Assembly: GCA_020630015.1 (NCBI GenBank)
Contig: JAHDCF010000024.1
Location: 1-42,758 of the forward strand
Length of the DNA: 42,758 nucleotides
Reading direction: 5' to 3'
From: Planktomarina sp.
Lineage (GTDB): Bacteria > Pseudomonadota > Alphaproteobacteria > Rhodobacterales > Rhodobacteraceae
Shown: piece after piece, positions 36,533-42,758 of the stretch
How the letters are laid out: each line of letters starts with the position of its first letter
Position numbering within the stretch: the first letter of the stretch is position 1
Program-made: the position numbers and the translations under genes
Notes under the pieces: generated by a model
What the model saw: the letters and a program-made list of their open reading frames with translations, nothing else
The model's database searches: none
What the model was told of the DNA's origin: nothing

Positions 36533-37432
36533 TTGGTTAATCTCTCCCGCCAACTGCAAAGCCACCTCGCGATGTTTGTGTTCTCAGCACTTGTCGCGGG
36601 GTCGTTTGCTTTGGGGGCGGGTATTGCCAATGATATTTCACCAACATCACTTAACATAATCCGATTTGCGATTGCCGCGGGGGTTTTAGCAGGTCTTGCC
36701 GGATGGCGGGAATTGCGGGGGGTGTTCACGCAGCCGGGGCAATGGCGGTTTCTGATATTGGGGGGCTGCCTCGCCCTTTATTTCATTTTAATGTTTGAGG
36801 GGCTTAAGATCGCAAATCCTGTTTCCATGGCTGCGGTGTTCACCCTTACGCCATTTCTAAGTGGGCTTTTTGGTGCAGCGCTGTTGGGGCAGCGGCTTTC
36901 GACCGTGAGCTGGGCTGCGATCCTTTTGGGGGGGATCGGGGCCTTGTGGGTTATTTTCCAAGGGGACTTGAGCCGCTTTTTGGCGCTGGAATTTGGTACC
37001 GGTGAGGCGATTTTTCTGGTGGGGGTGATTTCACACGCAATATACACACCGTTGGTCCGACGGCTTAATCGTGGTGCCGCGCCATTACCGTTCAGCGCTT
37101 TGACAACGGTGGGCGCTCTTTTGGTCGTGGCTTTGTATGGCGGGGCTGATTTATTTGAAATGGATTTCGGATCAATGCCCATGCGGGTTTGGTGGGTGAC
37201 ACTCTATCTTGCGGTTTGTGCCTCGGCGATTACATTTTTCTTGCTTCAATTTGCAGCGCTGCACCTGAATTCAGCCAATGTTATGGCCTACACCTATTTG
37301 GTGCCGATTTGGGTTATCTTTTGGCAGCTTGGTTTAGGGGAAGGATTGCCCAGTCCGCAAATCTGGGGTGGCGTTGTCTTGACGATTTGCGCAATGCTGT
37401 TTTTGCTGTACGCTTCAACGCCCAGAGAATAG
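36533..37432 (+). CDS. EamA-type DMT family transporter
   Basis: This is a membrane protein of about 299 residues with around ten hydrophobic segments in two EamA repeats. The first repeat shows ISPTSLNIIRFAIAAGVLAG and ALYFILMFEGLKIANPVSMAAVFTLTPFLSGLFGAALLGQRLS; the second shows VGVISHAIYTPLVRRLN and SANVMAYTYLVPIWVIFWQLGLGEGLPSPQIWGG. Members export amino acids, nucleobases or other metabolites; the substrate is unknown, though the preTA neighbour makes a pyrimidine-related compound worth a look. The start is uncertain: TTG at 36533 or ATG at 36572, neither with a clear ribosome-binding site. Confidence 0.88.
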   Translation: MVNLSRQLQSHLAMFVFSALVAGSFALGAGIANDISPTSLNIIRFAIAAGVLAGLAGWRELRGVFTQPGQWRFLILGGCLALYFILMFEGLKIANPVSMAAVFTLTPFLSGLFGAALLGQRLSTVSWAAILLGGIGALWVIFQGDLSRFLALEFGTGEAIFLVGVISHAIYTPLVRRLNRGAAPLPFSALTTVGALLVVALYGGADLFEMDFGSMPMRVWWVTLYLAVCASAITFFLLQFAALHLNSANVMAYTYLVPIWVIFWQLGLGEGLPSPQIWGGVVLTICAMLFLLYASTPRE

Positions 37433-37852
37433 CTCGAGAGACCTTGGTCATCCATCGCTCATGATCTTGAGGCGCGGTCTTGTCAGAAATCTGTTCCTTG
37501 AAATTCACGCGATTGTTCAGACACGGGAACTTTGATCCAAAAAGGATTGTTAAGATCGGGTCTGCACATGGAGCTTGGGCCCTCACGCAGAAAAATTGGT
37601 CCCTCACTCTTACCAACTGTAGTTCCTCCCTTTTCCGCCCTTTTTGGGGCGCGTTTCTAGGACGGGTGAAGACCAAGGGACGGGTCGTTGAACAGTGGAG
37701 GTACTCAGCTCTTAACTTTTAACCAGCTATCTGAGTTGCTGGTTATTCGAATCCGCTTTTGGGATTCGTCTCTATGTTCATGTGAGCAGCCGTTCGAGCA
37801 TCGCGCAGATAAGGGCCGCAGATAGCCCAATCCTCCACATGCTGCAAAGCAG
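37433..37852. other. Non-coding stretch after the transporter gene
   Basis: I see no convincing gene on either strand; the short open frames have no recognisable family or ribosome-binding site. It contains a GC-rich inverted repeat (CGCCC-TTTTT-GGGCG near 37640-37655) and the two hairpins at 37720-37768. The stretch may be a decayed region, as a broken gene follows directly. Confidence 0.5.
37720..37768. repeat. Two adjacent hairpin-forming inverted repeats
   Basis: The first is TAACCAGC (37720-37727) with GCTGGTTA (37738-37745), eight pairs and a ten-base loop. Two bases later comes CGAATCC (37748-37754) with GGATTCG (37762-37768), seven pairs and a seven-base loop. They could be part of a structured RNA or a terminator pair. 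No tRNA fold fits. Confidence 0.4.
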
Positions 37853-38311
37853 CTAGATGACCCTTAGTGCCAGATCAGCAGGGCCGGCGACATCGACGTG
37901 CCAAAAGTCGCACATTTCAATTGGGAGCTTGGCAAACACGCGCTCGAAGTCTAGTCCGTTAGTGCAGCGCCGAACCGCCCATGTCGTTCCTTCAATTGCA
38001 TTGTCCGGGGTTAGGTTGTGGTTCAACCTTATCGCTTTGACTTCGGAAGCGAGCTTTTTGCGGTCATGAAATTCATCGCGTGGTTCCGTGACATTTTAGT
38101 TGTGCACAAAAAACGCACGAAGAACACTCGGCAGGACACTTGCGAATTCCAAACCTTGCTAAGCGGTCAAGCGACGACGGAACACCTGAAGGACTGCATC
38201 CACAGCTATGTTAGCCATGTTGTCTAACACAAGAGCCAAGCGCTCCTTCACGTCGTCGAGGAAAGCGCGCCACTCCTTGGGCGCACGCCGATATGTCCAT
38301 GGCATTGGCAT
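37853..38311 (-). pseudogene. Decayed DUF2267 gene with two in-frame stop codons
   Basis: The minus strand from the ATG at 38309-38311 reads MPMPWTYRRAPKEWRAFLDD, then VKERLALVLDNMANIAVDAV, LQVFRRRLTA, an in-frame TAG (38159-38161), QGLEFASVLPSVLRAFFVHN, an in-frame TAA (38096-38098), then NVTEPRDEFHDRKKLASEV and EFHDRKKL-type sequence to FERVFAKLPIEMCDFWHVDV and a stop at 37853-37855. The MPMP start, the LQVFRRRLT block and the FAKLP...FWHVDV end fit the DUF2267 family (about 140 residues, function unknown). There is no frameshift: 153 codons in one frame, broken only by the two stops, so the decay seems recent. No ribosome-binding site is visible. Confidence 0.7.
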
Positions 38312-38695
38312 GGGTGGCCGATTCCATCGTCAGAATTTCTACTGATAATTTTATCGAGATTCACAACGTTAGTCGAAGGAAACAACGTCCGCTTCGTCCC
38401 AAAATGCCGGTTGGAACTACTGCACCAGACAAGCGCAGTTTGCCAATTATACCTGGCACAAACAACGCAATCGGATGAGATCGCATCATGATTTGAACAT
38501 TCGACCTTCTGTACCTGAGGCTCCTTTAAGGCATTCAAAAATCGGTGGCTCTCGTAGTGGAAGTTAGGGAATTGATGCAATAATAAATACCATTTAATGA
38601 CATATTGAGTATGATTTTCTGGAAGAAATTTTCTGAATATTGTGATTCGCCACTATTTTAATCTGATTAAAAACTAAGGTTTTAAGGCAAAAAAA

Positions 38696-38751
38696 TAGGC
38701 GAAAAGACGCCTAAAAGCCTCAATTTATCATAAAGCGAGCGTAATCTCGCC
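38696..38751. promoter_or_regulatory. GGCG-N6-CGCC dyads upstream of the coiled-coil RTX gene
   Basis: TAGGCGAAAAGACGCCTA (38696-38713) is a perfect six-base dyad whose core GGCG-N6-CGCC matches the sites upstream of the RTX/Hint gene. A second site, AGCG-TAATCT-CGCC (38738-38751), differs by one base in the left arm and lies 40 bases from the first. Like the other locus, both sites are followed or preceded by the TA flank. They are probably operators. Confidence 0.55.
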
Positions 38752-38927
38752 TAAATCTATCAAGCACTTTGGCAAAAGCTTGCCGAAAAATTGATCATTC
38801 CAAGGAATGGTACGCTATATCGCAAATTGCCATTGACCAAATTGGTAATGCTGATCCATGAGCATCTGAATTGAGAAAATTAGTGGGGCTGCTGACGGCC
38901 CTTTTGAGGGACGTAAAGGTTAACAAT

Positions 38928-38950
38928 GTCTTGGCGCAGTAAGCCAAGAC
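38928..38950 (+). promoter_or_regulatory. Leader hairpin before the coiled-coil RTX gene
   Basis: The perfect eight-pair stem GTCTTGGC (38928-38935) and GCCAAGAC (38943-38950) with a seven-base loop ends a few bases before the ribosome-binding site GAGGAG. It may shape translation or protect the mRNA. Confidence 0.45.
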
Positions 38951-38971
38951 GGTTTTGAGGAGATGAGACAG

Positions 38972-41900
38972 ATGGCGACGAAAACATTACAGCAAGAAGC
39001 AGACCTTCAGTTGGCGAAAGCTGTTGAACTGCGCAAGATCGCGAATGAGTCGGAAGCTAAAGTGACAACTCTTGATACTTCATTGAAGGCGGCGCAAACA
39101 AAAGAGGCTGACGCAAAGCTGGCCTATGACGAAGCGGTTAAGGCGCAGACAACAGCAACAGAAACACGTGTTGCCGCCGAAACCAAGCTTACGGATGCTC
39201 AAAAGAGCCTTGATATCGCGACTAAAGAAGAGGCCGCTGCAAAAACAACGTATGACACTGCAGTGACAAAGCAGGCTGATGCCTTAACCGCAAAAGAAGC
39301 CGCCGATACAAAACTAGTCACCTCCCAAAAAACCTATGATGAGGCTTTGCTTAAATCTGACACAGCTACGACTGACCGCCTCACAGCCGAGAAAACACTT
39401 TCCGACGCCCAATTGAAACTTGATGCCGCCACAAAAGAAGAAGCTGCTGCGAAAGCATCATACGACGCTGCAGTGACCAAAGAAGCTGAAGCGCAAGCCA
39501 CGTATAACAAATTGAATGATGGTGCCATTGCTGCCCGTAAGGAAGCGGATGAGGCTAGAGCAGCAGCAGATGCGAGCCCGGGCGATAAAACCTTGGAGCA
39601 AGCGGCACTGGATGCGGAAGCCAAGGCCGACAGTGCTGAAAAAGACGCCGCTTCAGCTAAGTTGACATATGATAGCGCCGCAAAGGAACTGGACGCTGCA
39701 AAAACTGATCTGGCTTCGAAGCAAACAACTTTGAAAGAAGCCACGGCCACGCGCGATTCAGCCCAAAAAGAAGTTGACGCTGCGAAAGTAGCGGAAGAAA
39801 CCGCCCTGAAAGAGACCAGCGATGCAAAACTGGCGCTTAATGCTGCAACCAAAGAAGCATCAAGTGCTCAGTTGAGCTACGATTCAGCGACAAAAGAATT
39901 GGATGCTGCCAAGATTGATTTGGCAACAAAACAATCTTCCTTGAAAGAAGCGACCGCAACTCGAGACACAGCGACCAAAGAGCTGGAAACAGCGAAACTG
40001 GCTGAAGCCGATGCGACAAAGCAGGTAGAGACGACAAAGCTTTCCTACGACACGGCGTCCAAAGAATTGGTATCGCTTCAAACTGACTACGATGCTGCTG
40101 TTAAACAAGCCTCAACAGACAAACTGGCCGCCGAAGATGCAGAAAAGGAAGCAATCCGGTTGCAAGAAATTGCTTCTGAAGCCGTGAAAGCTCCAACCGG
40201 GCCGGGTATTGTCGACGGGACAGCCGGTGATGACGCCATTTTGATGACCACAAACTATGCGGATGCCGAAAAAGATGAGGTCGACGGATCAGATGGTCTG
40301 GATGATACCATTGCCGCCGGTGCTGGTGCCGACGAGATCGAAGCAGGACTTGGCAACGATCTGATCTATGGTGGGACCGGTAATGATTCTGTCAATATTA
40401 GCACCGATGGCGGCACTGGACAGGACACCTATTTCATGGGGTCTGGCGATGACTACATCAAAGAGGAGACGTTTGACGGTAAAAACGTTGTTCATGATGG
40501 CGCTGGCAATGACTATAGTATTTTAGCCGCTGCCGGTGGCAATCGCTTCATTTTTGATGCGTCGATCAGCTCGGGCAATGACACCATCATTGGTGCTGAT
40601 CACACGGATGCCGATATTATGGACTTGTCTTCATATTCATCGGGCGACTACACCATCACGTATGCAGGAGCGGGTAATCCCGCTGATGATAAAGAGGACG
40701 GTACGGTCACGTTTACCGCCGACAAACGTACAATCGAATTTCAAGAAATTGAACGTATTCTCGAGGCTTCATCAAGTGCGGGTGATGGAACAGTGCATGG
40801 TTCATCCTTTGATGATGCCATGTTCGATGGATACGATGACAGTGTGAATAACGCCAACGGCGATATCATCGGAACCGGCGATGGAAACGATAAAGATACC
40901 ATCTTTGGTTATGGTGGTGATGATCGCATCTTTGGTGTTGCTGATGATGATCTGATATATGGCGGCACAGGAAACGATACGATCACAACGGACAACACAG
41001 CGTTTGGTAACGACAGAGCGTATGGTGAATCAGGAGATGACAGGCTCAAGGGCTACAATGGTGATGACACACTATTTGGTGGCCGTGGTAACGACTACAT
41101 CTCTGGGGACAGTGACCCGGTTGATAAGTTTAGTTCCACTGGCAAGGATTCTTTGCTGGGTGGATCTGGCGATGATACGATTTATGGTGGTGCGGACGAC
41201 GATTTCATAGATGGTGAAAGTGGTTCCGACACCATGTATGGTGGTGCTGGAAACGACACCATCAAAGCGTCGCAAGGGAAAGATGTGTCTTACGGCGGTG
41301 CCGGAAAAGATATCATTGAAGCTGCAGCTGGCGTAGCCGTCTATGGTGATGAAGATGACGACAGCATTTCGATGCTGAGCAAATCTTCATTTGCATCCGG
41401 TGGTCTTGGTTCAGATACAATTTCTGTAGATGCCCTAGCTGGCCTGGCCAACACAACTGTGGATGGTGATGAAGACCCTGATGGAAGTGATCAAGATGTG
41501 TTGGATCTCACTGATGTGTCGGGCGACATAGCGACAATCCTATTCGAATCGGGCGATCCTGAAAAAGGAACAATCGTTGGGAACAACGGTGAATCCATGT
41601 TCTTTGACAATATTGAAAAAATTGTGGGTTGGACCGCGAGTCCTGATGGAACTGTTCATGGGACAAACGGTAATGATTCAATCGTTGGTGGCTATACAGA
41701 CCAGAACGGCGACATCATTGACGGTGGCGACGGATCAATCGCAGGTAATGCATCAGCCGATGATATCGTAGTAGCCGGCAGCGGTGATGACACCGTTTTT
41801 GCTCAGAATGGTGACGACACCGTGTTCGGTGGCGCAGGCCAAGACACTCTTTTCGGTGCTGCGAACAGCGACATCGTGTACGGTGGGTCCGGTGATGATT

Positions 41901-42758
41901 TTGTCAACGATCAAGGGGGCGATGGAACTTCTTATGGCGGTGACGGGGACGATCGCGTTCGCGGAGAAGGCGGAAACGATGTCTTGTATGGCGGCGATGG
42001 GAACGACTACATAGGCGACTATGACTCCGAGGCCGGGGATGACACAGTTTATGGTGGTGAAGGAAATGACCTCATCACACCGGAACGCAACGATGACCTA
42101 GTCTATGGCGATCAAGGCGACGATACGGTGTTTGCTTGGTTCGGCGAGGACATCGTTTACGGTGGCAGTGGCGACGATTCCATTTATGGCGAAGGTTATA
42201 ATGAGTTCACCCAATTTATTATTGACAATAATGGCGGTGAAACAGGCCCGCTGATCGATGACTCGATTGGAAGCGATGACACATTGTTTGGAGGAATTGG
42301 GTCTGATGTTGTGTCCGGTGGCGGAGGCAATGACGAACTATTTGGTGGCCAAGGCGATGACACCATCTTTGGTGGGTTCGGAAATGACTCTATCAACGCT
42401 GGCCAAGGTGCCGACAGTATTGAAGCCGGTAGTGGTAATGATACGGTAAATGCAAACAATGGCGTGAATGAAACCATTACACTTGGTTCTGGCGATGATT
42501 CTGTTGCTTTTAATGGTGCGGATACCATCGAAGGCAACTCTGGCGATGATACGTTAACGCCAACCAAATTTAGCGCGAATACCACAATCGATGGCGGTGA
42601 AGATGGCGTCGATGATAGCGTTGATGATGGTGATGTTGATGTGCTGGATCTGACCAACATTGCGGATGAAATTGCGACGGTAATTTTTGATCCGAACGAT
42701 CCTGAAAAAGGAACGGTGGTCAGCACAGGCAACGAATCTATCTTCTTCGACAACATTG
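38972..42758 (+). CDS. RTX protein with long coiled-coil N-terminus (partial, C-terminus off the right edge)
   Basis: The ATG at 38972 (MATKTLQQEADLQLAKAVEL) follows GAGGAG with nine bases of spacing; an in-frame ATG at 38963 is too close to it. The frame is open through the window edge (1262 codons). Residues 1-405 are Ala/Lys/Glu/Thr/Asp-rich, with no Pro over long stretches, and built of repeats of about 70 residues (heptad-compatible), so they should form a long coiled coil. From about residue 410 the protein is RTX: many GGxGxDxUx nonapeptides (GGSGDDTIYGGADDDF, GGAGNDTIKAS) interleaved with DVLDLT...GES[MI]FFDNI and GTVHG modules also found in the RTX/Hint protein. There is no N-terminal signal, fitting type I secretion with a C-terminal signal beyond the edge. 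A fibrous surface or matrix protein is likely. Confidence 0.9.
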   Translation, partial: MATKTLQQEADLQLAKAVELRKIANESEAKVTTLDTSLKAAQTKEADAKLAYDEAVKAQTTATETRVAAETKLTDAQKSLDIATKEEAAAKTTYDTAVTKQADALTAKEAADTKLVTSQKTYDEALLKSDTATTDRLTAEKTLSDAQLKLDAATKEEAAAKASYDAAVTKEAEAQATYNKLNDGAIAARKEADEARAAADASPGDKTLEQAALDAEAKADSAEKDAASAKLTYDSAAKELDAAKTDLASKQTTLKEATATRDSAQKEVDAAKVAEETALKETSDAKLALNAATKEASSAQLSYDSATKELDAAKIDLATKQSSLKEATATRDTATKELETAKLAEADATKQVETTKLSYDTASKELVSLQTDYDAAVKQASTDKLAAEDAEKEAIRLQEIASEAVKAPTGPGIVDGTAGDDAILMTTNYADAEKDEVDGSDGLDDTIAAGAGADEIEAGLGNDLIYGGTGNDSVNISTDGGTGQDTYFMGSGDDYIKEETFDGKNVVHDGAGNDYSILAAAGGNRFIFDASISSGNDTIIGADHTDADIMDLSSYSSGDYTITYAGAGNPADDKEDGTVTFTADKRTIEFQEIERILEASSSAGDGTVHGSSFDDAMFDGYDDSVNNANGDIIGTGDGNDKDTIFGYGGDDRIFGVADDDLIYGGTGNDTITTDNTAFGNDRAYGESGDDRLKGYNGDDTLFGGRGNDYISGDSDPVDKFSSTGKDSLLGGSGDDTIYGGADDDFIDGESGSDTMYGGAGNDTIKASQGKDVSYGGAGKDIIEAAAGVAVYGDEDDDSISMLSKSSFASGGLGSDTISVDALAGLANTTVDGDEDPDGSDQDVLDLTDVSGDIATILFESGDPEKGTIVGNNGESMFFDNIEKIVGWTASPDGTVHGTNGNDSIVGGYTDQNGDIIDGGDGSIAGNASADDIVVAGSGDDTVFAQNGDDTVFGGAGQDTLFGAANSDIVYGGSGDDFVNDQGGDGTSYGGDGDDRVRGEGGNDVLYGGDGNDYIGDYDSEAGDDTVYGGEGNDLITPERNDDLVYGDQGDDTVFAWFGEDIVYGGSGDDSIYGEGYNEFTQFIIDNNGGETGPLIDDSIGSDDTLFGGIGSDVVSGGGGNDELFGGQGDDTIFGGFGNDSINAGQGADSIEAGSGNDTVNANNGVNETITLGSGDDSVAFNGADTIEGNSGDDTLTPTKFSANTTIDGGEDGVDDSVDDGDVDVLDLTNIADEIATVIFDPNDPEKGTVVSTGNESIFFDNI
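39200..40130 (+). repeat. ~70-residue repeats of the coiled-coil stalk
   Basis: Tyrosine codons of the motif [ST]YD-x-A lie at 39251, 39461, 39668, 39878 and 40088, that is 210, 207, 210 and 210 bases apart. Flanking sequence repeats too: LDIATKEEAAAK and LDAATKEEAAAK; YDSAAKELDAAK and YDSATKELDAAK; LKEATATRD twice. Seventy residues equal ten heptads, which fits a continuous coiled coil; the 69-residue unit makes a one-residue skip. Confidence 0.85.
40200..42758 (+). repeat. RTX nonapeptide repeat region of the partial RTX gene
   Basis: After residue 410 the protein consists largely of GGxGxDxUx repeats, in runs at about 40290-40410, 40885-41300, 41770-42190 and 42280-42500. The runs are separated by spacers with the DVLDLT...FFDNI block (41500-41620 and 42640 to the edge) and the GTVHG module (from about 40788 and 41646). 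The last bases of the window repeat the 41500-41620 block, so another GTVHG module is expected just beyond the edge. Confidence 0.85.

Larger units (their letters stand above)
38312..38971. other. Intergenic and leader region of the coiled-coil RTX gene
   Basis: There is no supported gene in this 660-base stretch. The distal part shows nothing I recognise. The part from about 38690 is dense in dyads: the GGCG-N6-CGCC pair (38696-38751), GGCAA-AAGC-TTGCC at 38771-38784, the palindrome CATTCCAAGGAATG at 38796-38809, CCCT-TTTG-AGGG near 38900, and GTCTTGGC/GCCAAGAC at 38928-38950 just before the ribosome-binding site GAGGAG. A long structured leader or a complex promoter is likely. Confidence 0.55.

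Noticed and set aside
37740-37800. Possible tRNA T-arm (TTCGAATCC)
   Set aside because: No acceptor stem, D-arm or anticodon arm fits around it.
38248-38580. Minus-strand open frame of 110 residues
   Set aside because: It overlaps the start of the DUF2267 remnant in another frame and resembles no family.
39334-39852. Minus-strand open frame of 172 residues, Ala/Ser-rich
   Set aside because: It is antisense to the coiled-coil gene, low in complexity, and without a ribosome-binding site.

Overview
The window looks like a chromosomal segment of an alphaproteobacterium of the Rhodobacteraceae/Roseobacter type. The evidence is the gene content and order: mdh, sucC, sucD, sucA, sucB on one strand, then an sdhCDAB operon; ethylmalonyl-CoA pathway genes (malyl-CoA lyase/thioesterase and mesaconyl-CoA hydratase); a cupin of the DMSP-lyase type; preTA; and large RTX proteins with a Hint domain. 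I recognise no tRNA, rRNA, CRISPR array or intact insertion sequence.

Layout. (1) 1-12.7 kb, minus strand: a TCA-cycle block reading mdh, a secreted unknown protein, sucC, two small lipoproteins, sucD, a sulfotransferase, a small membrane protein, sucA, sucB, a membrane-anchored unknown and a MAPEG-family protein that runs off the left edge. Several junctions are ATGA overlaps or a few bases, so much of it is probably co-transcribed. (2) 12.9-16.8 kb: a TauE/SafE permease, a small exported protein, and a four-gene cluster of CoA-ester lyase, NnrU, DUF1737 and mesaconyl-CoA hydratase. (3) 17.0-21.8 kb: sdhC-sdhD-sdhA, two small exported proteins, sdhB and a DUF429 gene. (4) 21.9-27.8 kb: housekeeping and accessory genes (ClpP-like membrane protease, deoD, GNAT, trpA, ychF, lipoprotein, YghU-type GST, DMSP-lyase-like cupin). 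(5) 27.9-42.8 kb: an accessory region with a 1491-residue RTX/Hint protein, an IclR-type regulator, preT-preA, an EamA transporter, a decayed DUF2267 gene, and a second RTX protein with a long coiled-coil stalk that runs off the right edge.

Themes. The sucC and sdhC promoter regions share the palindrome TGTGATCACA, which suggests common control of TCA-cycle genes. Both operons carry pairs of small exported Cys-containing proteins of unknown function between enzyme subunits. The two RTX genes share protein modules and also a paired dyad, GGCG-N6-CGCC, upstream of each start. This makes them a candidate co-regulated surface or biofilm system, probably exported by type I secretion. The coiled-coil RTX protein, with repeats of about 70 residues, is the most unusual element.

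Limits: all family assignments come from reading motifs in the sequence; no database search was run.
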